Assembly: GCA_021234155.1 (NCBI GenBank)
Contig: JAJEKV010000109.1
Location: 2,534,738 to 2,598,737 of the forward strand
Reading direction: 5' to 3'
DNA: 64,000 nucleotides
From: Isoetes taiwanensis
Taxonomy: Eukaryota; Streptophyta; Lycopodiopsida; Isoetales; Isoetaceae
In this document: in pieces, positions 34,095-45,042 of the stretch
How positions within the stretch are numbered: the stretch's first letter is position 1
Layout of the letters: each line of letters starts with the position of its first letter
The notes under the pieces: model-generated
What the model was told of the DNA's origin: nothing
Database searches by the model: none
The model's input: only the letters and a program-made list of their open reading frames with translations
Translations under genes and position numbers: made by a program

Positions 34095-34848
34095 AGCTGG
34101 CGTTACGGTATAAGAAGGCAGGTAGTGAGGCGCTGGCGGCGAAGGAGACGGCTAGGGAGGCGCTAGGGTTCACAAGGCCCAAGGGTGAAAAAGCAGATTC
34201 AGATCCGGTGGCGATGGCGGGCGGCAGCTCCGGCGGTCGAAGGCGCTGAAAGCAGGGCGAGATAAGACAACAAAAAGAAATTTGAACGGCCAGTTAACTT
34301 TTGAAATTTTAAAATTTTTCCTTATTAACTTTTTAATTTTGTTATTATAAAATAATTATGCTACGAAAATACGCTGGCATCTGGTCGGGCGCCGGTGCAT
34401 TATACGCCGCTTCGCCCGACCGGGGTCGTCGGAAAGCAAGCGGCGCCCGAGTTGACCTGGCGGGCCCGCGTTGACTCCAGTCTGTACGGTCGGGCGCCGA
34501 CTGCATTTTCGGCCCTTCCTTCGTGACTGCAAGACGATAAAAAGCAAGCGGCGCCCGAGTTGGTTTTCGGGCCTGCCCTTGACCATTTTTCGCCGGGAGA
34601 CGACTGTTCTAGGGTAATTTGAGTACGCCCGATCCAATGGAACCACCTTCTCCGTCTTTTGAGCTACCCACTGATATTTACATTTCTTCCAATCTTGTAT
34701 CCTCTTTGGAGTTACAATTTCCTAATTTAACCTAACACCGAACCAAACATCAAAGAGGACTAACAACACATTAACTTAGCCTCCTCCTAACTACCGTACT
34801 ACGAGTTAGTGTTTGGCCAGTGCTATGATTTCGAGCAACCGAAATCAC
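34095..34848 (-). other. Chromovirus 5' leader
   Basis: This is the 0.75-kb leader between the primer site and ORF1. The 110 bp before ORF1 (AACCCTAGC..., C/T-rich) looks like a host-type 5' untranslated region. A GC-rich block at 34370-34600 contains direct repeats and GGCGCC palindromes that could fold. Confidence 0.6.
34433..34562. repeat. Leader direct repeat, period 108 bp
   Basis: AAAGCAAGCGGCGCCCGAGT occurs at 34433 and again at 34541. The motif GGTCGGGCGCC also occurs twice (34374, 34488). The repeats lie in the GC-rich part of the chromovirus leader. Confidence 0.85.
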
Positions 34849-34861
34849 GGCTCTGATACCA
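34849..34861 (-). promoter_or_regulatory. Chromovirus primer binding site (tRNA-iMet)
   Basis: The minus strand reads TGGTATCAGAGCC one base after the 5' LTR end. It matches the complement of the plant initiator tRNA-Met 3' end. Confidence 0.95.
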
Positions 34862-34862
34862 C

Positions 34863-36430
34863 TGTGACGCTCTCTGAATATATACGACCCCTAGTCGTAT
34901 ACATACGGGGACTTTCCCCTCCCATGGCGACCATCTGCGCCCTGGCGAGAACCCTCCATCTAACTTTGGGCCGTCTACATAGAGACGGCTGGTGAAGGAC
35001 ACGGAGGAGGGTCATTCGCCCACACCTTCGATGGCCTACATCGCGGAAGCATGAATACAAGGGTTAGCACACAGCATAAATCACGTATAATTAACCACCA
35101 CGAAGGGTGGCGCATCCATCCAAATACCAACGGCAAAGAATATGCATCTAAAACTAATAAAACACCCAAACCCGGGTTCTACCCGGCTCGGACTCGGTGA
35201 GGATCGACCGGCGGTTGGGCCTCAAGAGATCAGCGAGGCCGAATCTTGGCATGGCGTTATCGGGCATAGAACATCGGCTAGGGTTGTCCACTCCATCCGC
35301 CCCTCCTGTGCACACTTTGCGGATGGGTCGATTCACGCTATGGCCGCTATAGCCTTGGGAGACGCGGACTCGGGGATCACCCTTTGGGTCTACTCGGTGT
35401 TCATGACACGGTCCGATGAGGCAGGTCGGGGGCGTCCCCTTCCGGGATCACGGTGGTGTCGTGGGTGAGCTAGAGAATACGTGTCGCATCAGCGACCCCC
35501 GCATCCGTAGCCGACTTACTCACCCTAATTCTACTCAAAATGCATGGTGCCCCATACGGGTCACACCACTACACCCGGGAGTGTCGGACCCATACCCGGC
35601 CCTCCACGTGAGGCTATCGGGCCTAGCCCCTTGTAGGAGTCTCATGAGCCTTTTATGCGTGCAAGACCCCACCCCTACTTCACCTGCTTGTGTCCCTTGT
35701 GCGGTGCTAAGCCGGACCATAGCGTCTATGACCCGGTGGGCTCTTGCGCACAGGCCGAAACTACTAGGGTGTTAAAGGAAGTACTAGGAGCATTCTATAC
35801 TCAAGCTCAAAGGCCTCTACCCCCCTTTTTAATCCCCCATTTCTTGGGCGACTAAACCCGACTCATAGAGACATCGACCATCCCATAACTGAGCATCATT
35901 CATAATTGAAAAGTATTCCTAATTACCAAAGAAGGGTACCCAAAACTATCCAGAAAAGAATACCAAAGTATTTTTCTACCATTTGCAAACTAACTACCAC
36001 TAACCAGAGTTTCGGCTGGACCCGTTGTCAAGGGGTGCTTCCATGGGTCATCTTGGGGTAACAAAGAACAAATGAAAGGGTGTTTGGTGATCCGGGGGGA
36101 AACGAACAAGCTGTTCCCGTTTCTGGGCTCAGCTGCTCTGGCTTTCTTTTTGGGTCGAATTGGGCTGATATGAGGATGGCACCTCCCTTTGGTGGCCTAG
36201 TTTAGCAACCCTCATGCTGGCCACCCGGGTTATGCCAAATGGCGCCTTCCCATTATGAATTGACCTAATCACATGTCTTTAGATAATTATCCTTTATAAT
36301 TTGGTTAACATAGCTAATTAAATCCATTGTGGCCAACCCCCTAGGTTATCATACCCTAGGTGGCGTACCTATACTAGGTGACGTGTCAATATATTTATAC
36401 GTATACCGTATAAATACTTGGAACGTCACA
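34863..36430 (-). repeat. Chromovirus 5' LTR (1568 bp)
   Basis: Termini are TGTGACGCTCT and GGAACGTCACA. It matches the 23309-24987 LTR over nearly its whole length. About 110 bp fewer are present in the block after 34975. Many differences between the LTRs are one-base indels at CAG, CTG or CG positions. Confidence 0.95.
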
Positions 36431-36582
36431 TGAGGTGACAATATTTAGACCTGAACTATTGAGATACTTTGTAAATGTGAGAATCTAAAGGTAACCATAT
36501 TATGTAAACCTTTTGGCAAAGGATCCTTGAACGTCAAGGTGTTTTCTTTTCTTTTCTTTGCTTTTTTTGGCAAAGATAATAT

Positions 36583-37135
36583 TCAACCATTCGTAATCAG
36601 CAGTACAAAAAGTGCCTGAGCTAGATTCTTACAAGATTGGTGAAGTAAATGTGCTTCATCCAGATGTACCACTTTACTGAAATAAATGTGTGTTTGATAG
36701 AGAGCCTCAGTTTCAAGCGGAATCATACCTATCTCGATGAGCATCATTTCATATGGGGTTTGAGCCTTCACCCCCAGTTCCTCTAACAAAAATCTTTTAT
36801 GCACTTTTTCAATGCTAGCCCATTTATTCCTTGCTAAACCTAGCTCACATATTGGACATTCATACAATATCAATAGCTGTACTATCAATTTTTGCATTGC
36901 TCCAATTCATGTCCTTCAAAGTTCAGATATAACTGTTGCCTCTTTTGTCACAACCATAACCTTTATCTTACTTTGATTTACCTTCATCCATGTCTCGGCA
37001 AAAGGATCCTAGTGTATCTAACAACCACTGGAGTCCTCCTTCCATTCTAGAAAGGAGGACAACATCATCTACATAAAGCAATGCCAAAGAGCATGGGAGA
37101 TAATGGACATCCTTGCTTAACTCGAGCATTGCTTT
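36583..37135 (-). pseudogene. LINE remnant right of the chromovirus (mirror of left copy)
   Basis: The minus-strand frame at 36897-36583 contains WASIEKVHKRFLLEELGV, then YEMMLIEIGMIPLE and VHLDEAHLLHQS, matching the C-terminal block of the left LINE (DETRLPHQ). Further upstream on the minus strand (37130-37060) KQGCPLSPMLF recurs, with the catalytic Asp region deleted or shifted. The copy is truncated and dead. Confidence 0.8.
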
Positions 37136-37650
37136 CTTTTCTAAGTGCCTTCCATCGAGAAGGACAACGACAATTCAACAATTCCATTGGGTGGACAGTT
37201 TAGTTCCTTTGGCATGGATAATGAGATGGATATCCAATAACGATCTCTTCCAGGGATATTGGAATTTGAAAAACATCTATAAATCTGTAATTAGATATGA
37301 AAGTGGATTTGAAAGAGTATAATATCTCCAAAGCATTGCACGTTAATGTGGTAGATTGTGCATAGATATTTTGGGACGAACACGATGGCGAAATTCAGGC
37401 ATGATGTAAGTTCAAACTGCCCAATTTGTGGGAGAGGTGAAAAACTTTAGAACATTGTTTTAAACATTATCCAATTGATCTGGGACTATCCCTATTAGCC
37501 TTTATTCACCATTCCTTGTGTAGAGGTAGAATGTCATCATGAATAAGCAAATTATAACGTCTAGGAACGAAATGACCCTCCCTGAGAAATTGATTCATTC
37601 ACCAGAAATGTCCCTAAAGAGGCCATGCCACTTGCGGAATAGACCCCATA
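37136..37650. repeat. Further LINE fragments, one segment inverted
   Basis: 37136-37290 and 37480-37650 match the left LINE (22050-22220 and 21690-21840) on the minus strand. The segment 37290-37475 (SSNCPICGRGE block) instead matches 21860-22040 in plus orientation. One internal segment is therefore inverted relative to the left copy. Confidence 0.6.
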
Positions 37651-37942
37651 TTCTTTTTGTCCTGCTCCTACAATGAAAACATACCTCTGGATAACTAGTA
37701 TATTAGTGACCAATAAAGTACCTAAAAAGGTAGCCAACACTGAGTACTGCAGAACTTTGTAATGTCTCAATAAGTATTAAGATTAATAAATAATGGTATT
37801 CTTTTTGGTCTCTAGTACTAGATTTCTTTTTCACTTAACATTGGATCTTAACATGTCTTGGACCTTTATTGATTTTGATAAAAACGAAAAAAAAAAAAGA
37901 CTAGTTTTTGGAGTATGTAGTATAGGTACCTTGGCAAGTCCC

Positions 37943-40423
37943 TGTTGAAGGTAATCCTGGCAAAACCTTCAACCTCAGTGGTTTAGAACCTCCAGGTTGC
38001 TTAAGGCAACCACTCTGAGTGCAAAGATTCCAGAAAGAATCACAAAAGATCACTGGAAGTGTGTTTCCCTGAAGAGAAAAAAGTCTGCCTCACAAAATCT
38101 CTTGTAGAATGTGATCTTATGGGGCTATGGGTGTGGATATCACTCCTTGATGTTCTCAACACTTGTCACTCCTGGTGCAAAAAGCTCGGCAAAGGTCGAG
38201 TAGGTTAGATGGGCGAGATTCAAGTCACCGACCCAGTCAATTTTTGGTCAATATCCCACGCGAGAGCTGATGTTTGGAACTTCGATATTAGTGATGAATT
38301 TTTGGGACTATCAACTCTATCTCTTTCAGATTTATGCACTGCTTGAGAGGCCAACTATTCTTCTTGACGAGAAAGGATCCAATTTTCTCTTTTGATAATT
38401 CTTAGCCTAAGGCTGTAAGAAGAAAATGTTCTTGAGAGATAATGTTTTGTGTAGGGGTGTTTGCACATGTATCTTATGTTGTCTACTTCCACATACTTTG
38501 TTTGGCGGGATTGAAGTTCAAATAGTGGCTCTCCCATGCTCCACACTGTTGTGCAATACCTCATGTTCTAGCAATGCCAACTTTCCATTGCAATGCGGGG
38601 ATTTGGCTTTTGCACTTTCTAAGGGTTTGTGATATAGGTAGACAAAACACACTAACTAACAATATACACGGGCACTAGATACTCACGCTATGACAATAAA
38701 TCTATGATAATTTTTGCTTTTTGAAAAGGTCACAAAGTAACTCAAACAAAGCTGCGCCAAAGGTCGGATTTTCAATTGAATCGATCCTTTCGAGAAGATA
38801 CAATATAACATCCCAAGCTCGGGGTCTTGGGCGCGAGGATCAAATAGGTGCACATAAAAATCCAGGAGAATTAAGTCAATAATCCGGATCAAAGGTAAAC
38901 ATGGGAGGTCGGGATCAAGCTCAAGGTTGTCAAGCGGTCCTTCTTCAAAGCCAAAAAAATCTTCTTTGCCTTCAAGCCCTCGAAAATCTTACGTGAAAAA
39001 TCCCTTTTGTAGAATGTCTTTATTCGTTGAAATCTTCATCATTTTTTTCAAATCTTACGTCTTTTAGCCCCGCACTAAGCATTCATGGCATTAAACATAA
39101 TGATTGGCGAGGTTTAGTCTTTGAATTAATGGTTTGTTAATTAAGCTCCGAGCGGATCTTGGCATTTTCATTTAGGTTTTCGGCGGTCAAGAAGAAATAT
39201 CCCGAGGCCCAATTCAATTTGGCGGACAAAGTATATAAGGCTCAAAAATTGATTTCTTACGATTATTGCGTGCGGTGTCCACGTGGGATTCGGTACCTCC
39301 AGCCCCACGCCGGATGCTCCACCTTGTGAGGGGGATTGGCTTGGAAGAGAAATTAGGCTAAGGGGGTAGATAGGAAAATTTTTTGCACCCCTTACACCCT
39401 ATGGCACGATTCCTAGAACACATATACCATGCCTAAAATAAGGCCTTTTCTCAAAATTCTTTTTTCTAGGGAATCTTTTTTGTGCCCTATAATATTACGG
39501 GGGTCTTTTTCATCATAGAGCTTTTGGAGTTTGAAAAAAATTTGGGGAGTGCATGAAGTGGCATTTGAAAAACATGGCATGGCTAGGTAGTATGACATGG
39601 CCAATGGGAATGATGACGTGTCAGCCCACTTGAATTTGAAAATTCTCTCTAGTCAAAATTTTTAGAATGATGTGGAGATGATGTGTGTGAATGATGAGGT
39701 GTCAAAAGTGATGTGGCAATAATGATATTTTGAAATGAATTTTGATTTGAATGAGAGTTTGAGATGAAAAGGATGAAATGGTGATGGGTGTGATGTGTGT
39801 AGTAAGGTGTAGGGGGACTTGGCACATCTAGTGCTCATTAGGAAGCCAAAAATTTTGTGGAGCATCTTTGAGGCATCTTTGAGGCATATTTGAATTTTTA
39901 GCATTTCCCTTAGGGATTTTGCAAGCCTCTTTACATTTTGCTCAAGTTGCATGGAATGTTGACTTCATAAGCAAAGTTATGACTAAGTCAAGTCTCTCTT
40001 GAACTAGTGGATGATGAAGCAAGTGGGTGTTTTATGAAGGTGCATTTTGACTAGAAAGAACTTTCAAGGTCAAGTTTGACTTTGGGAGGTGTATGAGGAA
40101 GGAGTCAAGGTTCAATGCTATTTGGGATGGTGGAGTGGATGAGGATGGAAATCAAAAGAATGCCAAAGATGCCAAGTTCATAAATGATCACATACCATGG
40201 AATGCTTCTTCAAGGGGTCTTCTTTCTCTCTTCTCTACACTTCCTATGCTTGTTTGACCTTTTGCATCTCTTGAGTGACTTGAATCAATTGTCCTTCCTT
40301 TGCTCTTCAAACTTGAATGTATGCTAGTGAAGCATTCTCCTATTATCTTGCAAATTGAACCAAACTGATAGGATTAGTGCTAATATATGCTTGGCTCTTA
40401 CATGCTGCCATAGCATGGCAGCA
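37943..40423 (-). repeat. 3' LTR of the second gypsy element (2481 bp)
   Basis: It begins TGTTGAAGGTAATCC and ends ATAGCATGGCAGCA. It is co-linear with 46415-48901 throughout. No polypurine tract is obvious immediately to its right (40424-40450), which is unusual. Confidence 0.95.
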
Positions 40424-41110
40424 TTATGCCAAACAAAAAGAGAAGGCTGGTCTTCCAGCCCCTTTTGACTAGCTGCTTGATGACTCTTGACCTGTTCTCC
40501 AGCCAGTTGCCAATATGAGAATATGGTTGGCAACTCAATGACCTGCATATGGATTGGAAGGTGATAGATTTGATATTATGAACGTGCATATGATGCTACT
40601 TTCAGATGAACTGCATGGAAAATAAATCTCTTTAGTTATGAGAAGGCTGCGGGGATGGTGGTATAATGACTGACTTGGGAAATTTATTGGCAATGGAGGA
40701 GGACTTTTCGATGCAATGAGGTCAACTCTTGATCGGATGACGGATGGAGATAAACATAAGGATGCACTGCATATGAAGATAAAGCTTGTTAGTATGAGTG
40801 AGTTCTTTGGTGTGGAGGCAATGTCGGCAACTCGGATGATGGAGATCAATGTAGTGCAATGGAAGAGATGTGTGATAGATATGCTCGGATGCACTGCATG
40901 GAACTATGATCATTAGTATCAATTCACTCCTTGAGTTGATCACAATCTGCATAGCAACACTTATAAATTCATTAACACACAAACAATAACCCTAAAGCAA
41001 AACTACATTCACTAAGGCAGGGCCTAACTGATCTAGTTTTAACCATATGTATTAACTATACCTAGCTACATCTTACCACGAGAGATTTCGGTTGAGCGAG
41101 CAAAGGGCAA
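40424..41110 (-). other. Element 3' region without recognisable ORF
   Basis: About 0.7 kb lies between the 3' LTR and the integrase end. Repeated GCACTGCATATG/GCACTGCATGG words are seen. No coding sequence or polypurine tract is recognised. Confidence 0.5.
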
Positions 41111-42255
41111 CATGTTGTTGCCAATACCTTTTAGGTGCACAATGTTGATAGGGTTCATCAATTCTACGCCATCAGCAATATCCTTGACCAATATGAATCC
41201 TTGCCCCATTTGTCCCTATTACTTCAAATGGTCCCTCCCAAAGATTTTTGAATTTTGTTGCCATATCTTCCCTTGCTTTGTTCCACTTTAACACTAACTC
41301 TCCTTCTTTCAAGACTCCCTGTAATTTATGTCTTTGCTTTGAAGGCTGCAATATCCTTGGCCTTTTTCCTTATTATTGCATTCTCGGCCTCATATCTATG
41401 CTCCTCAAAAGCTGCATCAATCTCACAAATCTGTCTTTTAGAGCATTATCCATTTCCAAATTTATCGATAGGCGGTCGAGTGATGGAAGCTCTAATTCTA
41501 TAGGCAATCTTGATTCTATCCCATACACCAAACTGAAAGGGGTGTGCTTTGTAGCCACTTTGATGGTAGTTACGTATGCCCAAAGTGCATCATGAAGTTT
41601 CAAATGCCAATCCTTTCTTGAAATATTGATGGTCTTCTTGAATTGACTTGAGAGTCTTATTGGTTGACTCTGCTGGCCATTTCCACGAGGGTAATAGGAT
41701 GAACTCTTGGTGTGTTTGACTTTTCGGTGTGGCTAGAAGTAATGCAATCGTGTGGTTGATGAATTGGCTGCCTCTATCGAAACAATTTTGAAAGGGATAC
41801 CAAATCGCACAGATATTTTCATGTAGAAACCTTGCGGTAGCTTGGGCATTGGCTTCTCTCAAAGGAATTGCCTCGCCCATTTGGTAAAAATGTCGGTGGC
41901 AACTAATATAAAGCGATCTTTGGTGAGGAAGGTGGGTCTATGGGGCTTATAAAATCCAGTCCCCACATTTGAAAAGGTCAGGAAATTATGGCGGTCGGGC
42001 ATTTGGTTGCAAGGTTCTTTTGCCAAAAAATCGGCATTTGTGGCAGCATTTTATAGCTTCATAACAATCCTTAAAAAGAGTAGGCCAAAAGTATCGACCT
42101 TAAAATCTTTTTGCTTTGTTTGTAATGCGCTTGCAAAGTGTCCTCCACAAACTCCCTCATGACACGCCTCAATTATCATTCTAGCCTCTTCCCTATCCAC
42201 ACATCTCAAAGAAGACTCCTTCCTTGTCGACTTTGCATAGGATCCCTTCAATTAG
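41111..42255 (-). pseudogene. Integrase (second gypsy element)
   Basis: This segment integrates element cDNA. The H2C2 finger is at about 42190-42030, with CHEGVCGGHF followed by IKCCHKCRFFGK. The core lies at about 41880-41600 (FDRGSQFINH, then TNKTLKSIQED). The C-terminal part is at 41603-41373, with KLHDALWAYVTTIKVATKHT and FSLVYGIESRLPIELELPS. Frames shift repeatedly. No chromodomain follows. Confidence 0.88.
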
Positions 42256-42439
42256 ACTGAACTTCTTGCATTTGTCCCTAAATCTCCTTTCTTGATTTGC
42301 CACTCAAGTTCTTAGGTAACTCATTGCTTTCCAAATAGTTTCGATGTCAAATTGCCAATCAATGTTTTTACGCATCAACGAGAGATCAAGTTTGTTAGAT
42401 TGTCATCAACACACAAACCCTCTTGATCTTCATGCTCAA

Positions 42440-42860
42440 ACAACACATGTGGAAGGTAGGAGCTGGGATTCTCAATCAACTTTACCACCTTCTGGTAATA
42501 TCATAAGCTTGGATCTTACAAGCCCATCTGCACAATTTGGCCTTTGGCTGCTTTTTGCAAATAGGGTGAAAAAGGATTTTTGCCTCATGAGCACTTGCAC
42601 TGATTGTTTTTGCGGAAGATGTCCTTGCCTTTCTATCAAAAACATCGGGGCTGCTGCACTCTTCTCCAACACAGGATACCTAATCTCGACATCGGACCAC
42701 ATCTTGCTTGCAAAAGTAATCACATGATCCCCTTGTAACTTGATTGCCACACCAATTGCTTTCTTTGTCACATTGATGTAAGCTTTGAAGGGCTTCTCTA
42801 GATCAGGAGAGGTTTGAGCGGGATAGATTTGCAAATGGCATCAATGATTTTGTCAAAAGA
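42440..42860 (-). pseudogene. RNase H (second gypsy element)
   Basis: The frame at 42834-42472 contains PAQTSPDLEKPFKAYINVT, KKAIGVAIKLQGDHVITFAS and EIRYPVLEKSA, the RT-linked RNase H of Ty3/gypsy. The usual first catalytic Asp (TDAS) reads as INVT, so the site looks altered. Confidence 0.85.
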
Positions 42861-42886
42861 ATTTTGGCATTGCTCATCCCAATCTA

Positions 42887-43690
42887 CTAGGATGTGTTTG
42901 CTTTCACTTTTGGAGAACTTCCCAACCTTTGTGAGGCGGAGATTGGGCTTATGGTGTGGGAAAAATGAGGGACATACATTCTCAAGAAGCTGGTCATCCC
43001 TATGAAGCTCTTAACCTGTTTGAGGGTTTTTGGAGGTGTCAATTTCCTTAGGGCTTCAATCTTACTGTCAGATATTTGAATTCCTGCTGTAGACACTACA
43101 TGCCCAAGCAATTCCCCTTTTGATGATAAAAAAACACACTTTTTGGGGTTCAAACTCACTCCCCCCTTTCTACACAAGTCAAACAACATGGTTAGCATAT
43201 CAAAATGTCTTTCCAGAGAAGTTCCCAAACAAAGATCATCCAAAAAAACACGAAAAATGTTAGCTGGCATTTCTTTAAAAATTGCATCCATGGCTCTTTG
43301 GAATGTTGCAGAAGCATTCATCAATCCAAATGGCATTCTTTTCATGGCAAATGTTCCCCAAGGTGTGATAAATGAAGTTTTTGGCTGATCACCTTCCTTG
43401 ATGCTTATCGATTAAAACACGAAAAGCCATCTAAGAATGAGTAAATTTCTTTACACCTTTCTGACATGCAACACCTCTTCGAAATGGCAAAGGGTAACAA
43501 TCCTTGACGGTAGCTTTGTTTAAATCTCTATAGTCTATCAGAGATCCTAATGGCCTTGTTTTTCTTTTCAGCGGGAACAATGCAAGATAGCCACTCGGGG
43601 TTCACAATTTCGGTAATCACACCGCATCTTTCATTTTGTATAATTCTTCCTTGATTAGACCTAGTAGAGAAGCATTGATTCTTCTTAGCT
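42887..43690 (-). pseudogene. Reverse transcriptase (second gypsy element)
   Basis: The minus strand around 43550-43480 reads LIDYRDLNKATVKDCYPLPF. The 43345-42887 frame then gives RMPFGLMNASATFQRAMDAIF, the catalytic RVFLDDLCLGTS, the NPKKCVFLSSKGELLGHVVS block and VKSFIGMTSFLRMYVPHF. These are all the reverse transcriptase landmarks in order, split by a frameshift near 43400. Confidence 0.92.
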
Positions 43691-44149
43691 TTTGTATGAC
43701 AGGTTTCATACCTCCCTTTATTTTAATTTCAAATTCACAAATGCTTTTGTCAATTCCCACCAGCTCATCATAATCCCAAGCAAAGACATCCTTCCAATCA
43801 TCAAAAATTTGGTAACCAAAGCATTATCCTCCTCTCGAACAAATCTCCAACATACAACACCCTATCTAGACCCTTCTTATTGACCTTGACTTCCCTTACA
43901 CCTTGTCTTCACTTGCATTGATTACCGGGATGGGGTATAGCATTGCGGATCTCTTTTCTCAAGTTCCTCCTCTTGAATTGCTCCCTGACCAAATGTTCCA
44001 AAGTAGCACACTTACACTGACAACGAAGTGCGCTTCACCATTACGCTCCCTTGGAACATGGCGAGAGTTCCCGGTATCAAAATCCTTCAGTTTCGGATGG
44101 CTTGACTTTTGAGCTGCAACATGTCCTCATTCTTGGCCACGATATTCTC

Positions 44150-44595
44150 GATATTTGCTGCTTGAGCAGTGAGAGTCTCCAAAGATGATCACATTCGATG
44201 TTTAGATTTTTGCCTCTTGAAGACACGCAATCAATGCCTTATATTACGCCATATTAGAAGTGACATTAGGATAAATTCTTCCTACTTTAGCTTGACAACT
44301 TTGTTTGAGGCATCCTTGAGAATAGCAGCCAGAAGATGCCACATTAAGCCTTTTGGAAACACCACCATCAAACCATAAATAAGCAAAATTGCTCAACCTG
44401 GTTGAAGCCAACTCCTTTGAGATTTTTATGCTAGACCCCAACTCTACTGTATCCAGTTCAAATTCTCCACATGGATGTGATATCAACATTTCTTCTTCAA
44501 TGAAATTCATGCTTTCAAACTCTCCTAACTTATTATACAATGTTACCTTTTTCTTACCATTTGAGATGGTACATTCTCCTTTTGACCACACAGGC
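44150..44595 (-). pseudogene. RNase H-like segment between protease and reverse transcriptase
   Basis: On the minus strand (44400-44200) the sequence reads FAYLWFDGGVSKRLNVASSG and later YPNVTSNMA-stop-YKALIACLQEAK. A FDGG start plus an NMAxYKALI helix is the pattern of a second, archaeal-type RNase H, in which x is normally the catalytic Glu; here it is a stop codon. In Tat-lineage elements this extra domain normally lies after the RT-linked RNase H. Here it precedes the reverse transcriptase. Confidence 0.6.
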
Positions 44596-44925
44596 CTAGC
44601 ATCTCTTTGTAGAAAGCCACATACGCCCAAAAAGTAAGTCATAAATATCTGATTTATCCCCTATTCCTTCAAAAGCAACCACCACAAAGTTAGCTGCAAC
44701 CATTACTCCTTCAACATCAATAGGCACATTGCTAACTATTCCCACTGGATTGATTTTAGAATTAGAGAAAGATTTCAAGATCATTGGAGCCTTCTTGTCT
44801 ACTTCTAGACCACATAGTCTCATGACATGATGTGGCATCACGTTCAAGGGTGATCCTCCATCTAGCAGAACTTTGGTTAATATTTTCCCTTCCATTTTAG
44901 CAACACGGTGAAAGCTCGGGATCAT
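44596..44925 (-). pseudogene. Aspartic protease (second gypsy element)
   Basis: The frame contains KVLLDGGSPLNVMPHHVMRL, in which DGGS replaces the usual D-T/S-G active-site triplet plus Ala/Ser, and ends YDLLFGRMWLSTKR, the flap-side Gly-Arg-Trp block. This style of protease is typical of plant gypsy polyproteins related to Tat. Confidence 0.85.
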
Positions 44926-45042
44926 TATCTTCGGGTGAGCATGTGCTCATTAATGTGATTTGTGGGGCAAACTCATCTTCCTTAGTAAGATTGAGCACCT
45001 TTCTTACGTAAGAAGGGGCTATCTTGGCGGGGGTCGACAAAT

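Larger units (their letters stand above)
23309..36430 (-). mobile_element. 13.1-kb Ty3/gypsy chromovirus carrying a histone H3 fusion gene
   Basis: This is a full-length LTR retrotransposon on the minus strand. The order is 5' LTR (36430-34863), tRNA-iMet primer site, leader with direct repeats, ORF1 with a C-terminal histone H3 fold, ORF2, ORF3, gag, protease, reverse transcriptase, RNase H, integrase with chromodomain, polypurine tract and 3' LTR (24987-23309). Integrase after RNase H plus the chromodomain places it in the chromovirus branch of Ty3/gypsy. The ~4.5 kb between primer site and gag is extra relative to ordinary chromoviruses. The flanks are parts of one dispersed repeat, seen uninterrupted at 19434-19930, so it inserted into that repeat. 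No target-site duplication is visible (AGAAA left, TGAGG right). Confidence 0.95.
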
